Below, one piece after another: positions 1 through 11,198 of a DNA stretch of 64,000 nt. A program made the position numbers and the translations under genes. Numbering within the stretch: position 1 is the stretch's first letter; each line of letters begins with the position of its first letter. Below the pieces are notes generated by a model, which worked only from the letters and a program-made list of their open reading frames with translations, was not told the DNA's origin and did no database searches. The DNA is from Alphaproteobacteria bacterium (GTDB taxonomy: Bacteria; Pseudomonadota; Alphaproteobacteria; Rhizobiales; Xanthobacteraceae): contig WQYW01000003.1 in the NCBI GenBank assembly GCA_009781045.1, forward strand, positions 1-64,000, given 5' to 3'.

Positions 1-120
1 AGTACTCTGGTCCGTCCAGCGGCCAGTACTCTGGTCCGTCCAGCGGCCAGTACTCTGGTCCGTCCAGCGGCCAGTACTCTGGTCCGTCCAGCGGCCAGTA
101 CTCTGGTCCGTCCAGCGGCC
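1..120. repeat. Tandem repeat, 24-bp unit AGTACTCTGGTCCGTCCAGCGGCC x5, may extend left of the window
   Basis: Five consecutive identical units read directly from the sequence; the window starts on a unit boundary. Confidence 0.98.
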
Positions 121-623
121 AGTGCCTCCTCCTGGAGCGCAAGGTCCTGTTCGAACACGCGAAAAGTCAAGGTGCCAGCAAGGCGCAGGAAATCCGCGGT
201 GCGCGGCAAGGCAGGGCGCTGACGTGCCAGAATCTGCCGTGCTGTCGGGACCGAGCGAAGCCGCCATCACATTTTGGCCAATTTTGAGAAAATTGCGGTG
301 GTCAGAAAGTCGCGGGCGCGGGCAGTGGCCCGGCAGAAGAATCCTCACGGCTGTGCCTTCGGTGCTTCCCGCACCGGGGGGATCCTCTCGCGTATTTTCC
401 GGGATACGCCCGGCACGGTTCCCTGATACAACCCGGTTCCAGCTTATACAGCCTAAGGTTGCATCCGGGCGGGGGATGGGCTACGATTTTGCTCCACATT
501 TTGAGTCGAATTGTCGGCGTATTTGCAGCAGGACTTTGAGGGGGCCGGCTTAAGAACGGGAGGCTCGCCCGCTTTTTAAAGGTCTCTGCCCTGCAGAAGT
601 GCTCCGAAGAAGGTCCGTCGATC

Positions 624-1253
624 ATGGCGAATTTCGAGTCCGGGGCGTTGTGGCACGATTGTGTCTGTTCGAGAGAGAATTACGTCGAGCCGGCACCCGG
701 TGCCCGCCTCATCGCCTCCATTGAACAGGAACTCGGTGGTTTCCGGCTGCCCGCCGCCTATGTCGAACTGGCGCGGTCACAGAATGGCGGCATGCTGAGG
801 CGCAATTTCTGTCCGATGCCCGAGCCCACCAGCTGGGCTCCCGACCATGTCGTTGTCACCGGTCTTTTCGCCATCGGCCGTACGGCACGATATTCGCTTT
901 GTGGCGCACGGGGATCGAAGTTTCGCGAAGAGGAATGGCAGTATCCGCAGATCGGTGTCTATATTGCCGATACGCCGTCAGCAGGCCATCAGATGATCGC
1001 GCTGGACTACCGCTGCTGTGGCCGACAGGGTGAGCCCGCCGTGGTCTATGTCGACGAAGAGGAAGATTTCCGGGTCAGCCTGATTGCGCCTGATTTTGCC
1101 AGCTTTATCTGTGGCCTGGCCCAGGACAGGCAATATGACAGCGACCTTCGTCTGTGGGAGGACATGGTGGCGCTGGAAGACGCAGCGTGCCGTCTGTCGC
1201 TCCCGGGACGCGGCTTGAGCTGCAGAGTTCAGGCGCGGGCGCCAGTCGCCTGA
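624..1253 (+). CDS. SMI1/KNR4 (SUKH) family immunity-like protein
   Basis: SUKH-like pattern: IEQELGGFRLPAAYVELARSQNGG near the N-terminus, then GHQMIALDYR...GEPAVVYVDEEEDFRVSLIAPDFASFI. Confidence 0.75.
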   Translation: MANFESGALWHDCVCSRENYVEPAPGARLIASIEQELGGFRLPAAYVELARSQNGGMLRRNFCPMPEPTSWAPDHVVVTGLFAIGRTARYSLCGARGSKFREEEWQYPQIGVYIADTPSAGHQMIALDYRCCGRQGEPAVVYVDEEEDFRVSLIAPDFASFICGLAQDRQYDSDLRLWEDMVALEDAACRLSLPGRGLSCRVQARAPVA

Positions 1254-1344
1254 TGGAATCCGAAAAAAAGGCCTCTTTCGTTCACCGTTTGCCGTTGCGG
1301 CGATGATGCCTGCGCAATGACGCCGATCTGCGCCGATGTGCCGC

Positions 1345-3045
1345 TCAGGTCGTGGCGATGTGGGATTCGAGCAGATCAATCTCGCGGATCAGTTTCTGCG
1401 CCAGTTCATCCGGGATGTCGCGGTTACGCGCGCTGCGGTAAAGCTCGGCTCGTTCGGCACGAAGGCCGACCACCGCAAGACGGCGCTCGATATCGAGCGC
1501 CTTGTGGGCAAGTTCGGCTTCCTCCCCGCTCTTGGATCGTCCCTCAATGCGGCGGCGATAGAGCGTGGTGATGCGCAGAGCGGCGTTGACATAAAGGTCG
1601 GCGTCGATCCGTCCCTCGGCCATATCCTGCTGCAGCTGCTCGATCGCTGCAATCGCGGCCCTGGCCGCGGCGTTGCGCGCCTTGTCCTCCTCTTCCTGGA
1701 GGGACGCTTCGGGAGGAAGCTCGAGGTCCCTGAGAAGAAAGGGCAAGGTCGTCGTGGCCACAATCAGCGACACGATGATGACGCCGGCAGCGAGAAAGAT
1801 CGCCAGATCGCGTGCCGGGAAGAGGGAGCCGTTGCCGGCGGTCAGGGGCAGTGTCAGCACACCGGCAAGCGTGATGGCGCCGCGGACGCCGGCGACCGAG
1901 GTGGCGGCGATCAGGCGCCAGCTGGGCACGAAAGGCGTCTGTCCCTTGAGATGGGCGCGAACCAGCGTGAAGCGCAGCGAGGTCCACACCCAGGCAAAGC
2001 GCAGCAGAGCCAGCGCGAGGTTGATGGCGACAACATAGATCAGGAGCCAGATCGGGTCATGATGGCCGGTTTCGTGGACGACTGCAGCAGCGCTGGTGAA
2101 GAGGCGCGGCAGCTGCTCGCCGAGCAGGACGAAGATGATGCCGTTGGCCGTGAACTGCACCATATCCCAGAAGGCGCTGCGGCGGATGCGGGTCAGTGGC
2201 AGGACCTGACCCTGCTCGACATAGCTCATGGTGATGCCGGCGGCGACGGCGGCGAGAATGCCGGAGCAATGCAGATGCTCGGCGAGAAGATAGGCGCCGA
2301 ACGGGATCAGGAGACTGATCAGGATCTGCGGCCCTGGCTCTTCGCCAAAGCGGTGTGCCAGCCAGTTTTTTGCGATCACGACGATCCAGGTGACGCCAAT
2401 GCCGATGGTAATGCCGCCGGTTGCGAGCCAGAGAAAAGTGCCGAAGGCGGAGACCAGGGAAAATGTGCCGGTCAGGGCTGCCGCGACTGCGAAGCGCATG
2501 CAGACCAGGGCGGAGGCATCGTTGAGCAGGGACTCGCCCTCAAGGATATGCATCAGCCGGCGCGGGATGGCGACGCGCCGGCTGATCGCGGTGACGGCGA
2601 TGGGGTCGGTCGGAGAGATGATGGCGGCCAGCGCGAAGGCGACGGCGAGCGGCATCGCCGGTACCAGCCAGTTGACGAAAAAGCCGACCCCGAGAATCGT
2701 GAACACAACCAGACCGAGCGCCAGCTCCAGGATCGTCCCCTTGTCGCGAAACAGGCCCTCTTTCGGGATGCGCCAGCCATCGAGAAACAGCAGGGGAGGC
2801 AGAAACAGCAGGAAAAAAATATCCGGCCGCAGTTCAACGCCGAGCTGGGCCACCACATCGACGAGCACGCCGATGACGATCTGCACCAGAGGCAAAGGAA
2901 GCGGGATCGGAGAGATGCGCACGACGGCGCCGGACGCCACCACGGCGAGCAGCAGAATCAGCGCAATGGTGACGGTCTCCAAATGCGCCTCGCGGTAATG
3001 GAACAGTGGTGCAGCCGTAAAGCCGCGTCTGAAAAGGGCTGACAA
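1345..3045 (-). CDS. CPA1-type Na+/H+ antiporter
   Basis: 566 aa, many TM helices; FFLLFLPPLLFLDGWRIP, AAIISPTDPIAVTAISRR, ESLLNDASALVCMRFAVAAALTG motifs typical of NhaP/CPA1. Confidence 0.92.
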   Translation of the reverse strand: MSALFRRGFTAAPLFHYREAHLETVTIALILLLAVVASGAVVRISPIPLPLPLVQIVIGVLVDVVAQLGVELRPDIFFLLFLPPLLFLDGWRIPKEGLFRDKGTILELALGLVVFTILGVGFFVNWLVPAMPLAVAFALAAIISPTDPIAVTAISRRVAIPRRLMHILEGESLLNDASALVCMRFAVAAALTGTFSLVSAFGTFLWLATGGITIGIGVTWIVVIAKNWLAHRFGEEPGPQILISLLIPFGAYLLAEHLHCSGILAAVAAGITMSYVEQGQVLPLTRIRRSAFWDMVQFTANGIIFVLLGEQLPRLFTSAAAVVHETGHHDPIWLLIYVVAINLALALLRFAWVWTSLRFTLVRAHLKGQTPFVPSWRLIAATSVAGVRGAITLAGVLTLPLTAGNGSLFPARDLAIFLAAGVIIVSLIVATTTLPFLLRDLELPPEASLQEEEDKARNAAARAAIAAIEQLQQDMAEGRIDADLYVNAALRITTLYRRRIEGRSKSGEEAELAHKALDIERRLAVVGLRAERAELYRSARNRDIPDELAQKLIREIDLLESHIATT

Positions 3046-3555
3046 TCACGCCCACCGGTTGATGCCGGCAGGCATACACCGGTTTGCTTGTGAAACCATG
3101 CTATAGCCGCGCATTCCGGGGGCCGACAAGGCGGGCCGTGCGCTCGGAGCTTAACAAATCGAAAAACCGAAGGTCCGCTCGCAGCACTGCAGGAGCGGGC
3201 AGGCCGAAGCGGTGTCGTGGCGGGGGGAGGCCACGGATCCGAAAAATGAGGCGTGCGGGCACCCGCAATCGTGCCTGCCGAAAATTGTGCGGGTTCGGGC
3301 GCATTCGAGATGGGGGTGCGCGACGGGGGACCACCGCGAAAGGCCCTACCCGCCCGGTTATGTTGTGGGCGTCGGGCCCCAATCGGGTGCCCGAAGGTGG
3401 CATCCTTGGCCACGCCGGCATCGCCACGGTAGCTGGAGAACCGGCAATGTGCGTGCGGCAGTCGCGCGGCAATCGAATCTGTGCAGATGGAAACCGGTTT
3501 CCTGGATGTACAACGGAGGCCTTTGTCTGGAGAACGTCGGTCGTGGGCGTCGTGG

Positions 3556-3800
3556 AAATAGCGTCCGACGCCGCCATTCCCTGCGAAGTGCGAAAGCAAA
3601 CGACAGTTTTTGACCTCGTGGCGGACCCTGGCGGCGACGATTGCAGGGTGAATCTGGAGCGAATTTGCCAGATAGATCACGGCAGAAGGAGCAGGGTTGA
3701 ACTTCACGCTGCTTTTCTGCCATACGTTGCGTGGCACACACGCTTCCTCCGCCCACTCATCTGCCTCGTGCTCAAATGTGTTCCGGATTGCCGCCTCCAC
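3556..3800 (-). pseudogene. C-terminal remnant of an ImmA/IrrE metallopeptidase (XRE-ImmA type)
   Basis: Minus-strand EHEADEWAEEACVPRNVWQKSSVKFNPAPSAVIYLANSLQIHPAIVAARVRHEVKNCRLLSHF resembles ImmA-type C-termini; HTH and HExxH portions absent. Confidence 0.6.
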
Positions 3801-3822
3801 GCCCAATTTGCCGCGCGAGCGC

Positions 3823-4041
3823 TGGTCCAGTGGGTGCGACCCAGGATTGTATACACTATACAATTCCAGGGGCGAGGCCGGATCGGGAGGACAAGCTGCC
3901 GCACACACGGTCCCCAACAGTCCCGCCGAGCGAGGCTGCCAACCCTGCCGCCTCCCGATATTGGATTGCATACAAAATACAATCCCGAAAATCCCAATGG
4001 AACCTGTGGCTGGCTGCGGATTGCGGATTGTATGATACAAT
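3823..4041 (+). promoter_or_regulatory. Cluster of three ATTGTATA-type inverted repeats upstream of the toxin-like locus
   Basis: 3846-3864 ATTGTATA-CAC-TATACAAT (perfect); 3965-3983 ATTGCATA-CAA-AATACAAT; 4027-4041 ATTGTAT-G-ATACAAT (perfect); preceded by TGGTCCAGTGGGTGCGAC, also seen near 56.7 and 57.1 kb. Confidence 0.7.
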
Positions 4042-4098
4042 GCGTTGACTCAGCTCCATGCCTTGATAGCCTACCGCATATTTTGATGGAGTTTCTGA

Positions 4099-5798
4099 GT
4101 GGATTCCTCCATTCGCGTAAAAGGTTCCATTAGCTGCCTGCCTGGTGCGGCCATGGGTCAGGACGGACAGAATTCGGGCGGTTCATCTGCAGTACGGAAA
4201 TTCGCGCGGTGTTTAGACACGTTAATGGGCAACGCCTTGTCGCCACCGTCAGACAGCGAGTGCGGTGCGGCGGGCAAAGAACAATCTCGCAATGACTCTG
4301 GTTCTGGCGTCAGGACTGGTCAACAACCCAATGGTTGTTTCGGCACTGGCAACTTCCCTGGTATCGACCCGAGATTCTACAACATGTATGCCATGTTGAA
4401 CAATCAGGCAGATCAGCACCGCGAACAGTCCCCAATCAAACGCAACGAACAAGGCGATCTTATTAAGGGCCTTAAGGGAGAGGCGCAGGGTTGCGGCGGT
4501 CAGGAGCGTGCTGGTCCAGGCAATGGCTCGGCGCCAGCAGGCAACGCTCGGCAATCGCCGCCAGCCGGCAGCATCGCGGGGACCAGGCGGGCGCTCGACA
4601 ACGGCCAAACCTCGCGGGGTGTTGTCCACTCGCAGCCACCCGTGAAACTGACACGGGACCCAAATGGTAATGCCAGGGCGACGGCGGACCGGCTGCAATC
4701 GCTTGAGGGAACCGACGCCAATCAGGCGATCGAACAGTTGCAGCGCCGCGGCCAGCTCGATCAGCTCGCTGCCAATATGGTGAAACCCGGTGTCTGGTGC
4801 AGCGAGGGTGGTCTCCGTGCAGATGAGCAGCAGAGGTTCCTTCGCAACATGGCAGGCAAGCTGAATGGGGCCAATCTGGCCAGCGTGCAACGCTTCTTCG
4901 CCGCAGCTGGTGGCGACCATGCGAAGAAGGTCGCCGATGCTGTCGCCGATCATGCCTCGTCGCAGACCAGGGCTGACTTTGTGCAGGGAATAGCCGCCAG
5001 CGCCTCGGAGACGCCGTGTGCGAGCCCCTCAGGTGCAGGGCCGTGGACAGCGAGATATTACAGTTCCGATGCCCAGGCAGCCGCCACCGTGCTGTCGTCA
5101 TTGCGCTTATGCCCAGCAGGCCTTCGCCGCATTGCCGGCTGACAAGCGTCAGGCGGTGTTCAATGCTGCAGCGGGACTGGAAAAGGAGATCGGTTCCGGA
5201 GGTCCCCACCAGTCCAATTCTGCGGATGTCGATCCAGGGCGTTTCAATGCTCTGCTTGGCGCCCGCAGCATCCTGGACCCCGCGGCGCACGGCGCAGTGA
5301 GGGCCAGGCCTGCCAGGCGATCCGGCCATGGGCAAGATGGTGTCGTCGGTTGGAGACACGATCGCCAAATGCTACCATCTGGGAGTTGGGGCAAGGCAAT
5401 CTGTCTTCTGTCTCAGCCGGGAAACCCGGACCTGGTGAGAATGGCAGTCCGGGCCGGAGGCCGGACTTCGAAGCCACCTCGGAACTCGGAGGCCATCTCG
5501 CCCTACAACACCACGATCGATCCGAAGTTGCAGGAAAAGGCGTGGCAGACATTTTGGGAAGGCGAACCGGAAACTTGCCGAGGACTTGATGAACAGGCCG
5601 GATTTGGTGACGCGTCTCAATATCAGGGACGAGGTTCTGGCTGACGTCATAGAGGGAGAAAACTGGTCGCCCAGACCGTATACATGGGGTCATGTCAATG
5701 GTAGCGGCGATATGTTGCTCGTCGATTCCGCGATCCGTGGCATGTTCCTTCATGAGGGCGGTTCTTCCGAATGGCATCAGGGATACTATTCTGAATAG
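4099..5798 (+). pseudogene. Degraded polymorphic-toxin-like protein (backbone repeats plus C-terminal tip in different frames)
   Basis: Coherent protein-like segments switch frame: 4099-5142 (DQLAANMVKPG...RFLRNMAGKLNGANLASVQRFF...AVADHASSQTRADFVQGIAAS), 5018-5644 (AFAALPADKRQAVFNAAAGL...), ~5565-5798 (ANRKLAEDLMNRPDLVTRLNIRDEVLADVIEGENWSPRPYTWGHVNGSGDMLLVDSAIRG); an intact immunity-type gene follows. Confidence 0.55.
5363..5430. repeat. Direct repeat copy 1 flanking the toxin-tip/immunity cassette
   Basis: CGCCAAATGCTACCATCTGGGAGTTGGGGCAAGGCAATCTGTC...AGCCGGGAAACCCGGACC; partner at 6315-6375. Confidence 0.85.
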
Positions 5799-5818
5799 AA
5801 CTGAACAAGGGAGATAAC

Positions 5819-6265
5819 ATGACCATCACCTGGCGGAATTTCGCGATCACCAATCCTCCCAAGCGCTCACCCGAAAGCATCGCAAAGACGGAGAAGGAAC
5901 TCGGCGTGAAACTGCCGGCCGACTTCCTTGCCGTCGCAGCCATGCACCAGGGAAGGGCATGCTCGCCAAATTGTTTCGATCTGCCGGACGGCAGCAGCAG
6001 CGCTTTGGGCTATGTGTCTATTTTCGAGGATGAACCGCGTGACGACAGGATTGTTTCTCCGTGGAACAATGCCGTGGCCGTGCCGGATGGGGTGATCCCG
6101 TTCTCCAGGGATGGCGGAGGCGATCTGATCTGCTTTGACTATCGCAAAACCCCCGACCACCCGACCGTGGTGTTCCGGGATCACGAGAAATGTGACGACC
6201 CACCACTCTATGTGGCATGCAGCTTTACGGACTTTCTGAATAAACTATACGATGAGCCTGATTGA
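5819..6265 (+). CDS. SMI1/KNR4 (SUKH) family immunity protein
   Basis: ESIAKTEKELGVKLPADFLAVAAMHQGRACSPNCFDL...VIPFSRDGGGDLICFDYRKTPDHPTVVFRDHE...YVACSFTDFLNKLYD, classic SMI1/KNR4 pattern. Confidence 0.92.
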   Translation: MTITWRNFAITNPPKRSPESIAKTEKELGVKLPADFLAVAAMHQGRACSPNCFDLPDGSSSALGYVSIFEDEPRDDRIVSPWNNAVAVPDGVIPFSRDGGGDLICFDYRKTPDHPTVVFRDHEKCDDPPLYVACSFTDFLNKLYDEPD

Positions 6266-6314
6266 TTGATTCTTTCTTGCACTGTCGAGAGACCCGCGGC
6301 AAGCGGTGTTCCAA

Positions 6315-6375
6315 TGCCAAATGCCACCATCCGGGCGTTGGGGCAAGGCAATCTGTCCTGGCCGGGAACCCTGGA
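6315..6375. repeat. Direct repeat copy 2 flanking the toxin-tip/immunity cassette
   Basis: TGCCAAATGCCACCATCCGGGCGTTGGGGCAAGGCAATCTGTC...GGCCGGGAACCCTGGACC; similar to 5363-5430. Confidence 0.85.
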
Positions 6376-6647
6376 CCGGGTAGCCGGAGCCGATCGGGAT
6401 GTGGTGGGACGGGCGGGGCCTTGAAAGGGGCGCGGGCCTGGTGATTGCTGATTCGGGTGGGCGCGGGGCGGGCGACAGGCCGGAGGCGGACAGGACGGAG
6501 AAAGCAGGCCCGCGGGCGCGGAGTTTTTGCCGCACGGGGTCGAAATCATCCCCCGAAAGACCATATAAGCCGTTGAATTGCACCGGCATTTCTGTATGTC
6601 TTGGCGGACTGTTTTGGGCAACGTGTTGCAACTCCTGAGAGACGCTC

Positions 6648-7802
6648 ATGGCCATCCCCCTTTTCCGTGCAATCGCTTTTTCGGCTGCGTTTCTGGCAAC
6701 GACGTTGCCGGCTTCGGCGCAGATGCCGGGGCCGATGGGGCCGCCGAAGGTGGGAGTGATCACCGTCGAATCAAAACCGGTAATTGATCACAGTGAGTTC
6801 TCCGGCCGCGTTCAGTCCACAGACCGGGTGGCGCTGATCGCCCGGGTCACGGCTTTCATGGAAAAGCAGCTGTTCAGGGACGGTGCCGATGTGAAGAAGG
6901 GGGAGCTGCTTTATGTGCTGGAGCGGGGACCGTTTGAGGCCGATCTTGAGAACAGGAAGGGCCTGTTGGCGCAGCAGGAGGCCCAGGCGGAACTTGCCAA
7001 TCTGACTCTGACCCGGGCCCAGCAGCTGCTCGATCGCCAGGCCGGCCCGCAGAGCACGGTCGACAGTGCGCTGGCGGCGCAGCGCAGTGCTCAGGCCCAG
7101 ATCGCCTCGGCAAGGGCGCAGGTGGCGCAGGCTCAGATCAATCTCGATTACACCGAGATCCGCTCCCCGATCGAGGGCCGGATCAACCGCACGTCGCTGA
7201 CGGTGGGCAACGTGGTGGGCCCCACGTCAGGGACGCTGGCGACGGTGGTCAGTCAGGACCCGATGTATGTGGTGTTTCCGATGCCGGTTCGCGCGCTTCG
7301 CGAAATGCGCGAGAAGAGTGCGGACAAGGGCGGGCTCAATGCGGTCGAGGTCCGGCTGCGGCTCGCCAATGGCCGACTCTATGAAAAGAGCGGAAAGATC
7401 AATTTCGTCGATACCACGGTGGCCCAGGACACCGATTCGATCATGGTCCGTGCCGTTATCGCCAATCCGCCGCTGGCGGGCGGGGCGGCACTGGGACGTG
7501 AGCTGATCAACGACGAATTCGTCACCGTGGTTATCGAATCGGCCATGCCGCAGAGCCTGCCCTCGATTCCCCGTGCGGTGGTGATGGCCGATCAGCAGGG
7601 GGATTATGTCTATGTGCTGGATGCCAGGAATGTCGTCACCCAGCGCCGGATCCGGCGCGGGGCCTCGACGCCCCGCTTTGCTGCGGTGGAGGAGGGGCTG
7701 AAGGAGGGCGATGTCGTCATCCTGGAAGGGGTCCAGAGAGTGCGGCCAGGGATGGAGGTCGCGCCGCAGCCTGCGGCGGCGATTCCGGGTGCGGGGAATT
7801 GA
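6648..7802 (+). CDS. Efflux RND transporter periplasmic adaptor subunit (MFP/HlyD family)
   Basis: Signal peptide; VQSTDRVALIARVTAFMEKQLFRDGADVKKGELLYVLE; INLDYTEIRSPIEGRINRTSLTVGNVVGP; directly upstream of an RND permease. Confidence 0.95.
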   Translation: MAIPLFRAIAFSAAFLATTLPASAQMPGPMGPPKVGVITVESKPVIDHSEFSGRVQSTDRVALIARVTAFMEKQLFRDGADVKKGELLYVLERGPFEADLENRKGLLAQQEAQAELANLTLTRAQQLLDRQAGPQSTVDSALAAQRSAQAQIASARAQVAQAQINLDYTEIRSPIEGRINRTSLTVGNVVGPTSGTLATVVSQDPMYVVFPMPVRALREMREKSADKGGLNAVEVRLRLANGRLYEKSGKINFVDTTVAQDTDSIMVRAVIANPPLAGGAALGRELINDEFVTVVIESAMPQSLPSIPRAVVMADQQGDYVYVLDARNVVTQRRIRRGASTPRFAAVEEGLKEGDVVILEGVQRVRPGMEVAPQPAAAIPGAGN

Positions 7803-7805
7803 GCC

Positions 7806-10800
7806 GTGATTTCATCTGTCTTTATTGATCGTCCTCGCCTCGCGGTCGTGGTCTCGATCGTATTGTCGCTGGCCGGGTTCCTGGCCCTGACCCGTATCGC
7901 GGTCGAGCAGCTGCCGGATATTGTCCCGCCACAGGTGCAGATCCAGGCCATGTATCCGGGCGCTTCTGCGGAAACGGTGGAAGCCACAGTGGCCCAGCCG
8001 ATCGAGACCAAGGTCCTCGGCGTCGACAAGATGATCTATATGAAGAGTACGAGCGGCAATGACGGCTCGTACGCGCTGACCGTCAGCTTCGATCTCGGCA
8101 CCGATCCGGATATCGCGACCGTCAACGTCAACAACCGTGTCCAGACCGCGATGTCGCAGCTGCCGGTCGAGGTGCAGGCACAGGGGCTGACCGTCGCCAA
8201 GCGCTCGTCGTCGGTTCTTCAGTTCGTATTCCTGTCGTCGGAGAACCCGAAATTCGACTCGCTCTATCTGACCAACTATGCGGTCATCAATGTTCTTGAC
8301 GAATTGTCGCGGACTGCCGGCGTCGGTCAGGCCGCTTTGTTCGGGCGCCTCAACTATTCGATGCGGATCTGGTTCGACACCGCGCGCCTCAACAGCCTCA
8401 ACCTGGTGCCCTCCGATATCATCCGGGCGATCCAGGCCCAGAATACCCAGGCCGCGATCGGGCGCATCGGTGCCAATCCGATGCCCGAGGATCAGCAGTT
8501 CCAGCTCAATCTGGAGACCCAGGGACGGCTCGTCACCCCTGAGCAGTTCGGCAACATTGTGGTGCGGGCCAATCCGGACGGATCGGTGTTGCGGGTTCGC
8601 GACGTCGCCCGGGTGGCGCTGGGAGCCCAGAACGAGGACGCCTCAAGCCGCCTCAACGGCAATGAAGGTGTGGCGATGGGGCTCTATCTGGCTTCCGGAG
8701 CCAACGCGGTTCAGGCCTCGAAGAATGTTGATGCGACGCTCGAAAAGCTGCGCAAGCGTCTGCCCGAGGGCATCCAGCTGACGACGGTGTTCAACTCCAC
8801 TACCTTCGTCAATGATACCATCTACGAGGTGTTCAAGACCCTGTTCGAGGCATTCGTCCTCGTCGCTTTCGTGGTCTTCCTGTTCCTGGGCAATCTGCGT
8901 GCCACCATCATTCCGGCGGTCTGCGTGCCGGTCAGTCTGATCGGCACCTTCGCGGTGCTGATGGTGATGGGCTATTCCGTCAATACCATCTCGCTTCTGG
9001 CGCTGGCGCTGGCGATCGGCATCGTGGTCGACGACGCGATCGTGGTGGTGGAGAACGTCGAACGTGTCATGGCCGAGGAGCCGGATCTTTCTCCGGTCGA
9101 TGCCACCAAGAAGGCGATGCGCCAGATCACCGCGCCGATCATTGCCATTACGCTGGTGCTGCTGTCGGTGTTCGTGCCGGTGGCTTTCATCGCCGGCATC
9201 TCCGGGGCGCTGTTCCGCCAGTTCGCGGTCACCATCAGTGCCGCGATGGTGATTTCAGCGATCAACGCGCTGACGCTGTCGCCGGCCCTGTGCGCGCTGT
9301 TCCTGCGCCATACCGGCAGGCGCGAAGGCATCATGAGCTGGATCAGCAGGGAAATCGACCTCAGCCGGGACGGCTATGCCAGGATTGTGCAGCGGATGCT
9401 GCGCTATGCGGTGATGTCGGTGGTCGCGGTGGCGGCTTTCGGCGGCGGCATCTATGGTCTGAGCAAGGTGACGCCGAGCGGGTTCCTGCCGGAAGAGGAC
9501 CAGGGGGCGTTTTTCGTCCATATTCAGCTCCCGGCTGCGGCGTCCTATTATCGCACCCGCCATGACGTGGCACAGGCGGAGGCCATCCTCAGGAACATGC
9601 CGCAGGTCGAGAAAGTCACTTCTATCGTCGGCTATTCGCTGCTCGATGGCTTTGCCTCGAGCAACGCCGCCTTCATGATTGTCAAACTGAAGCCGTTCGA
9701 GGACCGCACAGCGGCGGCGGATCGGGCGCAGGCGCTGATCGTCGCACTGATGAGAGGGACCAGCGGGATCCTGACCTCCAACATCTTCGCCTTCAACCTG
9801 CCGCCGATTATCGGCATCTCGGTGTCAGGCGGTTTCGAATTCCAGCTCGAGTCGCTGGAGGGGGCGGATCCGGTCAGTATCGCCAGTGTCGCTCAGGGGA
9901 TGGTGGGGGCGGCCAATCAGAACCCCAATCTGACGCGGGTGATGACCACCTATACAGCCAATTCGCCGTCGATCTATCTCGATATCGATCGCGACAAGGC
10001 GCAGGCCTTAGGCCTCAGCATCAACGACATCTTCACATCGCTGCAGGCGACGCTCGGCGGGTATTACGTAAACAACTTCAATATGTTCGGGCGCACCTGG
10101 CAGGTCAATATCCAGGGTGAGATGAATGACCGGCGCGACATTGAGGATCTCTGGAACATCTATATTCGCAACGCCACCGGTGCCATGGTGCCGCTGCGTT
10201 CGATTGCTGTGGTGAAGATGCGAACCGGGGCGCAGTCGATCCAGCGCTACAACAATTATCGCTCGGTGACGATCAACGGCTCGGCCGCTCCTGGGGTGTC
10301 GTCGGGCTCGGCGCTGGGCACCATGTCAGACCTCTCCGGCCAGGTCCTGCCGTCGGGATATGCCTTCGAGTGGACCGGCATGGCCTATCAGGAGAACAAG
10401 GCCGCCGGGCAGACCATGATGATCCTGTCACTGGCCCTGCTGTTTGCCTATCTGTTCCTGGTCGGCCTCTACGAAAGCTGGGTGATTCCGATCCCCGTGC
10501 TGCTGTCGGTGGCGGTCGGTGTGTTCGGAGCTTTTGTCGGCATATTGTCGACACGGCAGCAGCCCCTGATCCTGGGCCTGGTGATCCTGGTGGTGGGGAT
10601 CATCGCCAGTTTCCTGCTCAAAATCCGGTTCCCGCCCTGGGTCTCGCAAGTCTGTCTGGCGGTCTCGGTGGCGGTCGGGGCGTTCTTCACCATCGTCGGT
10701 CTGGCTGGCATCATCCCGTTTCTCAACGCGATCCCGGGCGTTTTTGCGGTCTCCATGGCGGTCCGCGGCGTGGTCCACACCACGCCGCTTGCTGTCGATC

Positions 10801-11198
10801 TCTATGCCCAGATCGGTCTTGTGGTTCTGATCGCACTGGCGGCCAAGAACGGCATTCTGATCGTGGAATTCGCCAAGGAGCAGCGTGAGGCCGGCCAGAC
10901 CATCGAGAATGCCGCCACAATGGGGGCCAGGCTGCGCTTCCGCGCGGTGATGATGACCTCGATTGCCTTCATCCTCGGTCTGGTGCCGATGGTCTGGGCG
11001 AGCGGGGCGGCGGAAGTGGCACGGCGCTCGGTGTCCACGCCGGTTTTCGCCGGCATGATCTTTGCGTCCAGCGTCGGCATCTTTGTCATCCCCATGCTCT
11101 ATGTGCTGTTCCAGAGAATGCGCGAAGCTGTCAAGGACTGGTTCTGGTCAAGGCGTGCCCATCCCAGCGAGAGCAGCGGAGACAGGGGCGCACACTGA
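7806..11198 (+). CDS. Efflux RND transporter permease subunit (HAE1 family) with an apparent ~80-aa insertion near TM9/TM10
   Basis: [89 protein letters not shown]. Confidence 0.97.
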   Translation: MISSVFIDRPRLAVVVSIVLSLAGFLALTRIAVEQLPDIVPPQVQIQAMYPGASAETVEATVAQPIETKVLGVDKMIYMKSTSGNDGSYALTVSFDLGTDPDIATVNVNNRVQTAMSQLPVEVQAQGLTVAKRSSSVLQFVFLSSENPKFDSLYLTNYAVINVLDELSRTAGVGQAALFGRLNYSMRIWFDTARLNSLNLVPSDIIRAIQAQNTQAAIGRIGANPMPEDQQFQLNLETQGRLVTPEQFGNIVVRANPDGSVLRVRDVARVALGAQNEDASSRLNGNEGVAMGLYLASGANAVQASKNVDATLEKLRKRLPEGIQLTTVFNSTTFVNDTIYEVFKTLFEAFVLVAFVVFLFLGNLRATIIPAVCVPVSLIGTFAVLMVMGYSVNTISLLALALAIGIVVDDAIVVVENVERVMAEEPDLSPVDATKKAMRQITAPIIAITLVLLSVFVPVAFIAGISGALFRQFAVTISAAMVISAINALTLSPALCALFLRHTGRREGIMSWISREIDLSRDGYARIVQRMLRYAVMSVVAVAAFGGGIYGLSKVTPSGFLPEEDQGAFFVHIQLPAAASYYRTRHDVAQAEAILRNMPQVEKVTSIVGYSLLDGFASSNAAFMIVKLKPFEDRTAAADRAQALIVALMRGTSGILTSNIFAFNLPPIIGISVSGGFEFQLESLEGADPVSIASVAQGMVGAANQNPNLTRVMTTYTANSPSIYLDIDRDKAQALGLSINDIFTSLQATLGGYYVNNFNMFGRTWQVNIQGEMNDRRDIEDLWNIYIRNATGAMVPLRSIAVVKMRTGAQSIQRYNNYRSVTINGSAAPGVSSGSALGTMSDLSGQVLPSGYAFEWTGMAYQENKAAGQTMMILSLALLFAYLFLVGLYESWVIPIPVLLSVAVGVFGAFVGILSTRQQPLILGLVILVVGIIASFLLKIRFPPWVSQVCLAVSVAVGAFFTIVGLAGIIPFLNAIPGVFAVSMAVRGVVHTTPLAVDLYAQIGLVVLIALAAKNGILIVEFAKEQREAGQTIENAATMGARLRFRAVMMTSIAFILGLVPMVWASGAAEVARRSVSTPVFAGMIFASSVGIFVIPMLYVLFQRMREAVKDWFWSRRAHPSESSGDRGAH

